Shown one piece after another: positions 8,687-17,222 of a stretch of 53,183 bases of DNA. Location of the stretch: contig NZ_NPBY01000025.1 of assembly GCF_002272015.1 (NCBI RefSeq), positions 1 through 53,183 of the forward strand, written 5' to 3'. How positions within the stretch are numbered: the first letter of the stretch is position 1; each line of letters starts with the position of its first letter. A model generated the notes under the pieces. That model was not told the origin of the DNA. It was given only the letters and a program-made list of their open reading frames with translations, and did no database searches. A program made the translations under genes and the position numbers. The DNA comes from Paenibacillus campinasensis. Lineage in GTDB: Bacteria > Bacillota > Bacilli > Paenibacillales > Paenibacillaceae.

Positions 8687-9358
8687 ATGATGGAAAATAT
8701 CAAGGACGAATTGAATGTGCTTCTGCCGGTTGTGCGCTGTATCGCTGCCCAGTTTGGCAACCAATGTGAAGTGGTGCTTCACGATCTGAGCCAAGGCTAT
8801 GAAAGCACGATTGTGGCGATCGAGAACGGGCATATTACGGGCAGAAAGGTGGGGGACTGCGGAAGCAATCTCGGGCTGGAAGTGCTTCGGGGAACTGTGA
8901 CCGAAGGCGATCGGTACAACTATATCACCCAGACGAAGGATGGGAAGATTCTGCGGTCATCGTCCACGTACTTCAAGAACAGCAAGGGCGAAACAATTGG
9001 TGCGCTGTGCATTAATTTTGATATTTCGGATTTTCTGGTGGCGGAGAATACGCTGCGGTCGCTTACGATGCATAGCCTTGATCAAGAGGTTAAGGAAGTA
9101 TTCGTGAATGACGTGAACGATCTGCTTGAATATCTTCTGCAGGAGTGCCAGAAGGAGATCGGCAAGCCGGTATCTCACATGAACAAGGAGGATAAGCTGA
9201 AGGCGATCCAGTTCCTGGATATGCGCGGCGCGTTCCTGGTCAAAAAAGCAGGGGACAAGGTGTGCCAGTTTCTGGACATTTCGAAGTTCACACTGTACAA
9301 CTACCTTGATGAAGTCAGAGCCGGTAAGGACAAGACCCCTTCGGAGAATCTGCTTTAA
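8687..9358 (+). CDS. YheO/DauR-type PAS + HTH transcriptional regulator
   Basis: A protein of 223 residues. The N-terminal part (about 10-120) resembles the YheO-like PAS domain: 'CEVVLHDLS', 'NGHITGRKVGD', 'GETIGALCINFDIS'. The C-terminal part ('KAIQFLDMRGAFLVKKAGDK' followed by 'VCQFLDISKFTLYNYLDEVR') is the HTH_22-type DNA-binding domain. DauR of Pseudomonas, in this family, represses D-arginine catabolism in response to amino-acid derivatives. The gene stands between aspA/amidohydrolase and a D-amino-acid enzyme operon, so it is a natural candidate controller of both. The ATG ribosome site is weak. Confidence 0.82.
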   Translation: MMENIKDELNVLLPVVRCIAAQFGNQCEVVLHDLSQGYESTIVAIENGHITGRKVGDCGSNLGLEVLRGTVTEGDRYNYITQTKDGKILRSSSTYFKNSKGETIGALCINFDISDFLVAENTLRSLTMHSLDQEVKEVFVNDVNDLLEYLLQECQKEIGKPVSHMNKEDKLKAIQFLDMRGAFLVKKAGDKVCQFLDISKFTLYNYLDEVRAGKDKTPSENLL

Positions 9359-9384
9359 TCCTCGCGCAGGCAAGGGCAGATACA

Positions 9385-9640
9385 TGAAAGACTCCCGAAG
9401 TCCCGCAGTCCCGAGGTTTCTGAAGTTGCCTATGGTGCATCTGAATCTGAAGTGCCTCTGAAAGGCCTAAGTGCCTCTGAAAGGCCTAAGTGCCTCTGAA
9501 AGATCTTATAGTACCTCAAAAGTACCTCTGAAAAAGTGCCTGTGGTGCCTCAAAAGTGCTTACCAGTGTATTTAGGTGCCTAAAAGTGCTAGGCATCATA
9601 GGTGCCTCTATAGTGCCCCTATCGCTTCGCATGCTCCCGC
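9385..9640. repeat. Degenerate tandem repeat, best unit 19 bases
   Basis: AGTGCCTCTGAAAGGCCTA is repeated at 9451 and 9470, then 14 bases of it at 9489. Decayed 'gtgcct' and 'aaaagtgc' fragments extend on both sides to about 9640. No coding sequence is supported in the spacer 9359-9874 apart from the promoter at 9716. Confidence 0.75.
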
Positions 9641-9715
9641 CGTACGAATAGATCATCGGCAATGGCGTCCTCGAAGCAGGGGCCTAACATCCCCCTGTCA
9701 CCCCTCGATTTATGA

Positions 9716-9745
9716 TTGACAAATTGATCGGGCACCCTTCATAAT
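9716..9745 (+). promoter_or_regulatory. Promoter of the D-amino-acid enzyme operon
   Basis: TTGACA (9716-9721), an 18-base spacer and CATAAT (9740-9745) give a likely sigma-A promoter, with a start near 9752 and a leader of about 120 bases to the preferred start codon. Confidence 0.5.
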
Positions 9746-9874
9746 TTGATTAATCTAAAAAATATTCTTATTATCTAATTATTTTTATTGTGGAAAGAAC
9801 GGATGCCAATAAAAGGCCGGATTGCGGTGGAGCAGGTTCTTGGTTGGAATGCTTCCGGAAAGGATCGTGAACAG

Positions 9875-10957
9875 ATGAACGTATCTACGCCCGCTGTCGT
9901 TGTTGATCTGGATATTGCCGAGCGCAATATCAGGAGAATGGCCGACGTTGTTAGGAGTGCCGGTATCCGCCATCGTCCGCATATCAAGTCTCACAAGTCG
10001 GTTTATTTTGCGCGCAAGCAGCTTGAGGCCGGGTGTGCGGGAATTACATGCGCCAAGCTTGGCGAAGCTGAAGTGATGGCCGAGGCTGGCATCGATGATA
10101 TTCTCATCGCTTTTCCGATTATCGGAGCGGACAAGCAGGAGCGGCTATTTCGCCTGGCGCAGCATACCCAGGTTACATGTGTAGCTGATAGCCTGGAAGC
10201 GGCCGTCTCGGTATCGCAAGTTGGCGAGCGTCTGCAGCGCACAATTCCGCTATACATCGAGGTGGATGGGGGGATTGGCCGCTGCGGGCGTCAGCCGGGG
10301 CAGGATACGGCCGAATTTGCCTTGCAAATTTGTGATCTGCCGGGGATTGAGGTTGTCGGGGTGCTGTCGTATGCGGGGCAAATCTATGCCGAACAATCCC
10401 GAGAAGATATCCGGGAGATGGCGAAGCAGGAAGCGTGTCTGCTGAAGCAGTCGGCCGATATGATCCGCGCAAACGGCATGACCCTGCCGGTGGTTAGCGG
10501 CGGCTCCTCGCTCTCTTCGAAGTTTGCCCAGGACCTGGACGGCGTGACGGAGGTCCGTGCCGGGAACTATCTGTTCCACGATGTGGGCCAGCTGTCGATG
10601 GGCATGGTTGGCGTTGAAGATTGCGCGTTGCGGGTCGTGACCACGGTGGTCAGCACTCCGGCTCCCGGCAGAGCGATCATCGATGCAGGATCGAAGACGC
10701 TGACAACAGACACAATGCCCTTCTCCAAGGGCTACGGATATATTGTCGAGCATCCGGAGATCGAGATTTTCAAGCTGAACGAGGAGCACGGCTTTCTGCG
10801 TTATCCGCCTGAACTTTCGGTTCGGATTGGCCAGCAGCTGACGATTATCCCCAATCATGCCTGCGTGATTCCGAATTTGTGCGATGAGGTGCTGGGCGTT
10901 CGGGACGGCGAGGTCGTGCTTAGCATCAAGATCGATGCGAGGGGCAAGAGTAGCTAG
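9875..10957 (+). CDS. D-threonine aldolase / D-serine dehydratase-like PLP enzyme
   Basis: A fold-type III PLP enzyme: an alanine-racemase-type barrel followed by a D-serine-dehydratase-like domain. 'STPAVVVDLD' opens the barrel, 'HIKSHKS' carries the PLP lysine, and 'NHACVIPNLCDEV' near the C-terminus holds the His/Cys zinc ligands of the family. Members split D-threonine to glycine and acetaldehyde or dehydrate D-serine. ATG 9875 is chosen because AAAGGA (9859-9864) precedes it and homologues begin just before 'TPA'; in-frame starts at 9788 (TTG) and 9803 (ATG) would add up to 29 residues. It leads an operon with a deacylase and RidA. Confidence 0.83.
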   Translation: MNVSTPAVVVDLDIAERNIRRMADVVRSAGIRHRPHIKSHKSVYFARKQLEAGCAGITCAKLGEAEVMAEAGIDDILIAFPIIGADKQERLFRLAQHTQVTCVADSLEAAVSVSQVGERLQRTIPLYIEVDGGIGRCGRQPGQDTAEFALQICDLPGIEVVGVLSYAGQIYAEQSREDIREMAKQEACLLKQSADMIRANGMTLPVVSGGSSLSSKFAQDLDGVTEVRAGNYLFHDVGQLSMGMVGVEDCALRVVTTVVSTPAPGRAIIDAGSKTLTTDTMPFSKGYGYIVEHPEIEIFKLNEEHGFLRYPPELSVRIGQQLTIIPNHACVIPNLCDEVLGVRDGEVVLSIKIDARGKSS

Positions 10958-11020
10958 ACGCAAGAGAGCAGGGCAAGAGAGCGGGGGCAAGAGCAGTCAG
11001 GGGCAAGAGCAGCTAACGGC
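10940..11020. repeat. GGGGCAAGAG-type degenerate repeat
   Basis: Between the PLP enzyme and the deacylase, GGCAAGAG recurs about five times with variable AGCTA or AGCAG spacers. It overlaps the last codons of the upstream gene and ends before the next ribosome site. Confidence 0.6.
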
Positions 11021-11051
11021 TAACTACACATGGGAAAGGAGTGGTCTGACA

Positions 11052-12215
11052 ATGAACCGTTCTTGGGAGGACGTGTTTGACGAGCAGGAGCTGCTTGACA
11101 TTACCTCCGGTCTTATCCGATGCCAAAGTGTAAATCCTCCAGGGCATGAGGAAGTTGCGGCACGATACATAAAGGAACTGCTTGAGCGAGAGGGCATACA
11201 GGCCGAGCTTCAGTGGCCCGCGCCAGGACGGGCGAATCTGACGGCAGTTCTGACGGGACAGCGGCCGGGTCCGAGGCTGCTGCTGAACGGGCATCTTGAT
11301 GTGGTCCCAGCCGGAGAGGATTGGAGTGTAGACCCATTTGCAGCGACGATAAAGGATGGCTTTCTGATCGGCAGAGGGGCCGCGGATATGAAGTCAGGGG
11401 TAGCGGCGATGCTGTATGCTGCTATTTGCCTGCAGCGGTCGGGCAATCCGTTCGCCGGCGAACTGATCCTGTTCTTTAATGCCGATGAGGAGAGGGTTAA
11501 CCTTGGAATGCGTCATTTCGTGGAACACCCGATACACGCAGATTACGCGGTCATCGGCGAGCCGACAGAGCTTGACATCTGCATAGCGCATAAGGGGATT
11601 GGGCGGTACCGGGTCCGCACCTCTGGCGCGGCGGCTCACGCGGGGAAGGTGAAGTCTCCGGACAACGCCATTCCGAAAATGGCCGCCCTGATCGCGGGGC
11701 TGCAGCCGCTTCGAAGCCATCTTCAAACGCAATCTCATCCCATTCTGGGCAGCCCGGCGCTGAATGTGACCCAGATCAAGGGAGGCACAGCTCCGAATAT
11801 TATTCCGCAAAGCTGTGAGATCGAAATTGATCGCCGCTTGATTCCAGGAGAGACGCGGGAGCGTGTGCTGAAACAGTTGAACGATGCTTTGACCGCTGCG
11901 GCGGGAGGCAGCGATTTTGATTACGAAATCGAGGATTATTTGTTCCTCCCTGCCACCTTAATCGAGGAGGATCATCCACTGGTGCTTGGACTTGCCGATG
12001 CGGTCCAGGTTGTGCGTGGCAGTACCCCGGTAGTGGGCGTATTCGAAGCTTTCTGCGAAGCTCCGTTTCTAAGCGGGGATCTGGGGATCCCGACGGTTAT
12101 TTTCGGGCCCGGGTCGCTGCTGCAAGCTCATGTGAAAGATGAATATGTTCCGGTAATCGAGATCGTTCAGGCAGCGAGAATTTACGGGAATCTGGCGATC
12201 GGCATACTGCAATAA
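11052..12215 (+). CDS. M20 family deacylase, ArgE/DapE type
   Basis: A protein of 387 residues. The M20A metallopeptidase motifs are present: 'LLNGHLDVVPAG' (metal His and catalytic Asp), 'GRGAADMKSG', 'NADEE' (catalytic Glu), 'VIGEPTEL', and a dimerisation domain 'KGIGRYRVRTSGAAAHAGKV'. ArgE and DapE relatives hydrolyse N-acetylornithine or N-succinyl-diaminopimelate, but many paralogues act on other N-acyl amino acids. ATG 11052 has GGAAAGGAG upstream; the 56 in-frame codons before it lie in repeat DNA and are rejected. The neighbouring D-amino-acid enzyme and RidA suggest catabolic rather than biosynthetic use. Confidence 0.85.
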   Translation: MNRSWEDVFDEQELLDITSGLIRCQSVNPPGHEEVAARYIKELLEREGIQAELQWPAPGRANLTAVLTGQRPGPRLLLNGHLDVVPAGEDWSVDPFAATIKDGFLIGRGAADMKSGVAAMLYAAICLQRSGNPFAGELILFFNADEERVNLGMRHFVEHPIHADYAVIGEPTELDICIAHKGIGRYRVRTSGAAAHAGKVKSPDNAIPKMAALIAGLQPLRSHLQTQSHPILGSPALNVTQIKGGTAPNIIPQSCEIEIDRRLIPGETRERVLKQLNDALTAAAGGSDFDYEIEDYLFLPATLIEEDHPLVLGLADAVQVVRGSTPVVGVFEAFCEAPFLSGDLGIPTVIFGPGSLLQAHVKDEYVPVIEIVQAARIYGNLAIGILQ

Positions 12216-12245
12216 TCGACTTTTGATCAGGAGGAGAAATATAAA

Positions 12246-12704
12246 ATGACAATTCAGGACAGATTAAAGGCATTGAACATTGAACTTGAAGAGGTCGGCA
12301 CGCCCAAATTCTCATACGTTCCGGTAACCCAGACGGGAAATCTGCTGTATACATCCGGCCATGATTGCCGCAAGAACGGGGAACTGATTCTAACGGGCAA
12401 GCTGGGATCAGATCTCACGATTGAACAGGGGCAGGAAGCGGCGCGCCGTTGTGTCATCAACATTTTGTCATCACTGCAGGCGCATCTCGGGGATCTGAAC
12501 CGGGTCACCAAAGTGGTGAAAATGCTTGGCTTCATCCAAAGCGCCGAAGGGTTTAAAGATCAGCCTTATGTGTTGAATGGCGCCTCCGATCTGTTGATTG
12601 ACGTTTTTGGCGATAAGGGCCGCCACGCGCGTTCGGCCATCGGGACCAATGAACTGCCGTTCGATACACCGGTCGAGGTGGAAATTATTGTCGAGGTTGA
12701 ATAG
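12246..12704 (+). CDS. RidA family reactive-intermediate deaminase
   Basis: A 152-residue YjgF/YER057c/UK114-fold protein. 'LLYTSGHDCRKNGELILTGK', 'GQEAARRCVINILSSLQAHL' and 'FKDQPYVLNGASDLLIDVFG' fit the longer YjgF subgroup often annotated near amino-acid catabolic genes, and 'GRHARSAIGTNELPFDTPVE' matches the C-terminal signature. RidA hydrolyses 2-aminoacrylate and related enamines made by serine/threonine dehydratases, preventing damage to PLP enzymes. It is the third gene of the operon, 30 bases after the deacylase, with AGGAGGAG before the ATG. Its presence supports a dehydratase-like activity for the first gene. Confidence 0.9.
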   Translation: MTIQDRLKALNIELEEVGTPKFSYVPVTQTGNLLYTSGHDCRKNGELILTGKLGSDLTIEQGQEAARRCVINILSSLQAHLGDLNRVTKVVKMLGFIQSAEGFKDQPYVLNGASDLLIDVFGDKGRHARSAIGTNELPFDTPVEVEIIVEVE

Positions 12705-13149
12705 CCTCTATCCTGCGAACGAATAATAGACACTGAAATGTCACAAAGCATGGCGGCACCCAGGAAGTTAGCCTCTATTCAATATATTCCAGACGGAGCG
12801 TGCGATCTTAGCGTACTGTTACCCACTTCTCCGACATGAAAATTCGATTAATCCAATAAAAGCTTCATTAATATACTCGTTCGATGCTCTCCTTGGCTAT
12901 GGAGGTTAACGCGGCTTAACCCCGGGCTGAAGGGGAGCTTTTTACACCTGAACATAGAGGTTGTCTATCATTTCCAGCTAAAGATTGAATATGTCTTAAT
13001 TTAAATAGCTGTTTCTAAGTAACATATTATGATAAATTATTAGAGGGTTTTTTACAGATCGGACGGAGAGGCCTGCCGGAAGTTCCGCCGGTCACAGTTA
13101 TTTCGGTTAAACCAATATATTAGGCGCACACTAGAAGGAGGATTCTCGC
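12705..13149. other. Intergenic region before the Na/Pi transporter
   Basis: A 445-base gap. It holds the interrupted palindrome GGTTAACGCGGCTTAACC (12903-12920) running into a CCCC/GGGG hairpin with TTTTT near 12942, a possible weak terminator. AT-rich sequence and a second hairpin (GCCGG/CCGGC, about 13075-13090) follow. I recognise no riboswitch and no coding sequence. Confidence 0.4.
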
Positions 13150-14766
13150 TTGGATTGGCAGGATATATTGTTTAAGTTTATTGGGGGTCTGGGTATCTTT
13201 CTGTTCGGCATCAAGTACATGTCGGACGGGCTGCAAAAATCAGCTGGTGACAAAATGCGGGGGTTACTTGCAAAATATACGTCAAATCCGGTTCTTGGCG
13301 TATTGGTCGGCATCGGGGTCACGATTCTGATCCAGTCCTCCAGCGGAACGACGGTCATGGCCATCGGATTGGTGAATGCCGGGCTGATGACACTTAGACA
13401 AGCTATTGGCGTGGTTATGGGGGCCAACATCGGTACAACCATGACCGCATTCATTGTAGGGATCAAGATTGAGGAATATGCGCTGCCTATCATCGCGTTG
13501 GGGGGATTCTTTTTATTCTTTTTAAGCAAGAAAACCTATCAATACATCGGACAGATTATATTCGGATTCGGGACGCTGTTCCTGGGTCTGTCTACCATGA
13601 GCGACGGGATGAAGCCGCTGCGGGAACTGCCTGCCTTTACCGATTTCATGATTAATCTGGCGGACCAGCCGGCGCTGGGGCTGCTCGTGGGTACTGTGTT
13701 CACGGCGATTGTGCAAAGCTCGAGTGCCACCATCGGTATTCTGCAGACGATTGCGGATGAAGGCATGGTGAGTCTGATCGGAGCGCTGCCGATTCTGTTC
13801 GGGGACAATATTGGTACCACCATCACAGCTGTACTTGCTTCAATCGGGGCTACAGTTGCTGCGAAACGCACGGCTCTTGTACACGTCATTTTCAACGTCA
13901 TTGGAGCCGTGATCTTCACGCTGCTGCTGCATCCGGTCCATTCCCTGATAATGTGGATCGGCGAGGGCGTGAATATCCGGATGCAGATTGCCTATGCACA
14001 CGGCATTTTCAATTCCTTAAATACCCTGATCTTCCTGCCTCTCATTCCTGCGCTGGCCTGGATTGTGACGAAGGTGATTCCGGGGAATATGTATGAGCTT
14101 GAGTTCAAGCCTAAGTTTCTGGATGATCGGCTGCTGGCAACGCCTAACGTGGCGCTTGGACAAGCCCAGCATGAGATTCTGCGGATGGGTCAATATGCTC
14201 GTGAAGCGTTGAATGATGCGTCGGACTTCTTCTTCGAGAGAGACCCGAAGGTGGGCGAGCTAGCCTTGCAGAAGGAAGAGCTGATCAACGAACTGAACCG
14301 CAAGATTACGGACTATATGGTGAAAATCCATCAGAGCGGCCTGTCCGAAGCCGAGTCGGAGAAGGCAACCGGATGGTTCCAGCTCGTCAATGATATTGAA
14401 CGCATCGGCGACCATGCGGAAAATGTCGTTGAGCTGTCGGAATTCAGCATCAACAATAAAGTGGAATTTTCGAGCGAAGCCGAGCGCGAGCTGAAGGAAA
14501 TGCTCAGCCTGGCCGACAAGGCGGTGGAGCGGGCGCTCTACGCGCTGGAGCACAACGACCTGAAGGCTGCGGAAGAGGTTCTATCCTACGAGCTTGAGCT
14601 GGATGAGCTGGAGGTTCGGTTCCGCAAAAGTCATATTCAACGCTTGAACCAGAATCTCTGTTCTGGCAATTCAGGGGCCGTGTATCTGGATATCTTGAGC
14701 AATCTGGAGCGGATTGGGGACCATAGCAAGAACATCGCCCAATTCGTCCAGCATGAGGAAGCTTAA
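13150..14766 (+). CDS. Na+/phosphate cotransporter with C-terminal PhoU-like domain
   Basis: A 538-residue NptA/YjbB-type membrane protein. Two inverted repeats each carry the family QSSS motif: 'ILIQSSSGTTVMAIG' and 'AIVQSSSATIGILQT'. After about residue 350, a soluble helical PhoU-like domain contains 'LVNDIERIGDHAENVVEL' and 'DILSNLERIGDHSKNIAQF', the repeated E-R-I-G-D-H metal-binding signature. It likely couples sodium entry to phosphate movement. The start is TTG 13150 after GAAGGAGG with 8 bases spacing. Monocistronic, with a terminator at 14809. Confidence 0.92.
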   Translation: MDWQDILFKFIGGLGIFLFGIKYMSDGLQKSAGDKMRGLLAKYTSNPVLGVLVGIGVTILIQSSSGTTVMAIGLVNAGLMTLRQAIGVVMGANIGTTMTAFIVGIKIEEYALPIIALGGFFLFFLSKKTYQYIGQIIFGFGTLFLGLSTMSDGMKPLRELPAFTDFMINLADQPALGLLVGTVFTAIVQSSSATIGILQTIADEGMVSLIGALPILFGDNIGTTITAVLASIGATVAAKRTALVHVIFNVIGAVIFTLLLHPVHSLIMWIGEGVNIRMQIAYAHGIFNSLNTLIFLPLIPALAWIVTKVIPGNMYELEFKPKFLDDRLLATPNVALGQAQHEILRMGQYAREALNDASDFFFERDPKVGELALQKEELINELNRKITDYMVKIHQSGLSEAESEKATGWFQLVNDIERIGDHAENVVELSEFSINNKVEFSSEAERELKEMLSLADKAVERALYALEHNDLKAAEEVLSYELELDELEVRFRKSHIQRLNQNLCSGNSGAVYLDILSNLERIGDHSKNIAQFVQHEEA

Positions 14767-14808
14767 TTCCTGGGATTTCAATAACATGATTTCAGCAACG
14801 CTTTTCAG

Positions 14809-14846
14809 CGCCGCCTGTTCCTGTTTGAGGGAGGGCGGCGTTTTTT
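14809..14846 (+). terminator. Terminator of the Na/Pi transporter gene
   Basis: CGCCGCC (14809-14815) pairs with GGCGGCG (14834-14840), followed by TTTTTT. Confidence 0.85.
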
Positions 14847-14990
14847 GTCTGAATACAGCAATGAAAAAAACTGACAAAGCTGGTGACGTTGCGAAAATGG
14901 CGGGAGCGAGTATGATTTTAGGTATCCGTTCCTGCCTCAGGGGGTGGGCAGACACGCTTGCGGATAAGAGAATGAAGGGGAGTGGAGAGG

Positions 14991-16337
14991 ATGATTGAAC
15001 ATCATCAGTTACCTATTCATCAGATCCGTATTGGCATTTACGGCACCTCAACCATTGTTGATCGCATTATGAAGGTGATGGCTTCCTTCCCCGTCTTTGC
15101 TCCGGTTCCGGTCGTTGTTTCGGAGGAGCAGGAAGCTCCTGAGCTGACGGATCGCATGCAAGGAGAAATGGAGGCCATGCTGCTCGCCGATCCGCTCGCT
15201 CAGCGCAAGCTGGCGACAGGTGAATGGCTGCCGCTGCCTGTGTATCCCGTCCCGGTGAACGAGGCCGGATTCTACAGGGCGCTGTTCGCTGCCGAGCGCC
15301 AGGGGAAGCTCACCGGCGGCATCTCGGTTGACACGATGCCGGAGGGTGTGGTGAGGCAGGTGATGCAGGCGCTGGATCTTTCGAATGTTCAGGCAGCGAT
15401 ATACGCTGGACCTGAACGGGAACCCGGGACTAGTGCCCCGGGTGAGCGCATCGCGGATTTCCATCAGGCCTGGTATGACTCGGGAGCATGCTCCGTTGCG
15501 TTAACCGGCATTGAGTCGGTAGCCAGAGAGCTGAGCAAGCGCGGCATCCCTCATGAGCGTGTGCTCCCTTCGGATCAGGATATTCAGATGTCGCTGGAGC
15601 AGGCTATGCTGTCCGCCGTCTCGCGCCGCAGCAGGGAAGGGCAGATGGTGGTGGGCATGATCCGCATCGACGATTTTGCTGCCCAGGCCTTGAAGCGCAA
15701 CAACGAGCATGAGGTGCAGAAGCTGAAACTGGATATCCATCGTATGATGCTGGATTATGTGGAGTCGCTGGACGGCTGCCTGAGCCACTTGGGAGGAGAC
15801 GAGTATATGTTCTTCACCACGCGCAGCGTTTTCAGGCGGGAGACCGGGGGCTATAAAGCAATTCCGCTGGCAAAGGCTGTGAATAAGACATATGGCATTT
15901 CGCTGAGCATCGGCATCGGATTCGGCCATTCCGCGAGCAGCGCGGGCACGAACGCTCGAATCGCGCTTAGCAAGTCGAAGGAGGCTGGCGGCAACGCCTG
16001 CTTCATCATCCGGGAGGATCGCACGCTGATCGGGCCGCTGGCGATGGCTGAGCCGGAACGAGACGCGCTGTCCTTCACGGATGCCTCATTCATCAAGCGG
16101 GCGGAGGAAGCTGGCATGGCCAGTGCCTATCTAAGCAAGCTGCTGCATCAGCGCGCCCGGTTCGGGAAATATGAATACAAGGTGCACGAGCTGGCTCATC
16201 TGCTCGGCATTACGGTCCGCAGCGCGCACCGGCTGCTGCAGCTGTGGTCAGATCATGATCTGGTCGAGATTTCGGGCATTGAGAAGGTACCGCGGGGCAG
16301 GCCTCGGCAAATTTTTAAATTTTCGTTTCTGGAGTAG
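14991..16337 (+). CDS. GGDEF-like nucleotide-cyclase-fold protein with C-terminal winged helix
   Basis: A 448-residue soluble protein I cannot assign to a named family. Residues about 1-185 form an uncharacterised sensor-like region opening with 'IRIGIYGTSTIVDRIMKVMA'. Residues about 215-340 look like a GGDEF/GTP-cyclohydrolase-III-type palm domain: 'VVGMIRIDDFAAQAL', 'LGGDEYMFF' (GGDEY at 268-272), 'LSIGIGFGHSASSAGTNARI'. The last 60 residues ('VHELAHLLGITVRSAHRLLQ' then 'RGRPRQIFKFSF') look like a winged helix. This suggests a transcription regulator whose nucleotide-binding or -synthesising module controls DNA binding. ATG 14991 follows AAGGGGAG. It lies upstream of the serine deaminase genes but in a separate transcript. 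Confidence 0.6.
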   Translation: MIEHHQLPIHQIRIGIYGTSTIVDRIMKVMASFPVFAPVPVVVSEEQEAPELTDRMQGEMEAMLLADPLAQRKLATGEWLPLPVYPVPVNEAGFYRALFAAERQGKLTGGISVDTMPEGVVRQVMQALDLSNVQAAIYAGPEREPGTSAPGERIADFHQAWYDSGACSVALTGIESVARELSKRGIPHERVLPSDQDIQMSLEQAMLSAVSRRSREGQMVVGMIRIDDFAAQALKRNNEHEVQKLKLDIHRMMLDYVESLDGCLSHLGGDEYMFFTTRSVFRRETGGYKAIPLAKAVNKTYGISLSIGIGFGHSASSAGTNARIALSKSKEAGGNACFIIREDRTLIGPLAMAEPERDALSFTDASFIKRAEEAGMASAYLSKLLHQRARFGKYEYKVHELAHLLGITVRSAHRLLQLWSDHDLVEISGIEKVPRGRPRQIFKFSFLE

Positions 16338-16471
16338 CCTTGAGGACTGCTATGTAGGGAGATCAAGCCGTTTTGTTACCGGGCGATTCACAACGCAGCA
16401 GGCAATGTTAATATGATATGACAGAGGCTCTTCTTGGAACAGCGGGACGAGCAGATGATTCGCGCGGTCAT

Positions 16472-16500
16472 CTGGAACAATCGGTGACGGACTGATACAA
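16472..16500 (+). promoter_or_regulatory. Likely promoter of sdaAB-sdaAA
   Basis: CTGGAA (16472-16477), a 17-base spacer and TACAAT (16495-16500) would start transcription near 16507. This excludes the upstream in-frame ATG at 16500 as the protein start. Confidence 0.4.
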
Positions 16501-16538
16501 TGAGGGCATATACAGAAAGAAAGCGGGGACAATCGCGT

Positions 16539-17222
16539 ATGCGGTTTAAAGATGTTTTTTCCATAATCGGACCCAGCATGGTGGGACCATCCAGTTCGCA
16601 TACCGCAGGAGCGGTGCGAATCGGCAGAGCGGCCCGGCGTATATTCGGAGCGTTTCCGGAGGAAGCCGAAATTATATTCTATGGCTCGTTCGCAGAGACG
16701 TACAGAGGGCACGGGACCGATCTGGCGGTGGTCGGGGGATTGATGGATTATGATACAGATGATATGCGAATTCGCAGCTCCATTGAGCTGGCGGAGGCGG
16801 CAGGGATGAAATTGACCTTTAAAACCGCTCAAAATGTTGCATTCCATCCCAACACCGTGATGCTGAAGCTGAAGGACGGGCAGCGTGAAGATACGATTGC
16901 GGGAGCCTCGATCGGCGGCGGCAGTGTGGAGATGCTTCGGGTGAACGGATTTGATGTCAAATTCACGATGAATTATCCGGTGCTGCTTGTATTCCATGAT
17001 GATGTGCCGGGCATGGTTGCGCATATCGCCCGCATCCTGGAGGGCGGGGGCGTCAATATCGCCTATATGGATGTGGATCGTAAGGGACGCGGCGGAGATG
17101 CCATTACGGTGGTCGAGTCCGATGAGGTCGTGCCGGCGAGTCTGATCGCGCATATTGAAGGCCTGGAGAGCGTGCGCCGCGTCGTGTTCGCCGATTTGAC
17201 ATCGAAGGAGGGGCAGTCATGA
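16539..17222 (+). CDS. sdaAB: L-serine ammonia-lyase, iron-sulfur-dependent, beta subunit
   Basis: Small subunit (227 residues) of the bacterial [4Fe-4S] L-serine dehydratase, which converts L-serine to pyruvate and ammonia. 'DVFSIIGPSMVGPSSSHTAG' at the N-terminus is the beta-domain signature. The C-terminal third ('YPVLLVFHDDVPGMVAHIAR') is an ACT domain that probably senses serine. ATG 16539 fits the family N-terminus; an upstream in-frame ATG coincides with the promoter -10. The stop overlaps the alpha subunit start by 4 bases (ATGA), so the two are coupled. Confidence 0.92.
   Translation: MRFKDVFSIIGPSMVGPSSSHTAGAVRIGRAARRIFGAFPEEAEIIFYGSFAETYRGHGTDLAVVGGLMDYDTDDMRIRSSIELAEAAGMKLTFKTAQNVAFHPNTVMLKLKDGQREDTIAGASIGGGSVEMLRVNGFDVKFTMNYPVLLVFHDDVPGMVAHIARILEGGGVNIAYMDVDRKGRGGDAITVVESDEVVPASLIAHIEGLESVRRVVFADLTSKEGQS

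Noticed and set aside
10884..11051. In-frame 56-codon extension of the ArgE/DapE-type gene
   Set aside because: It overlaps the upstream gene and the GGGGCAAGAG repeat; a good ribosome site precedes ATG 11052 and the extension is not family-like.
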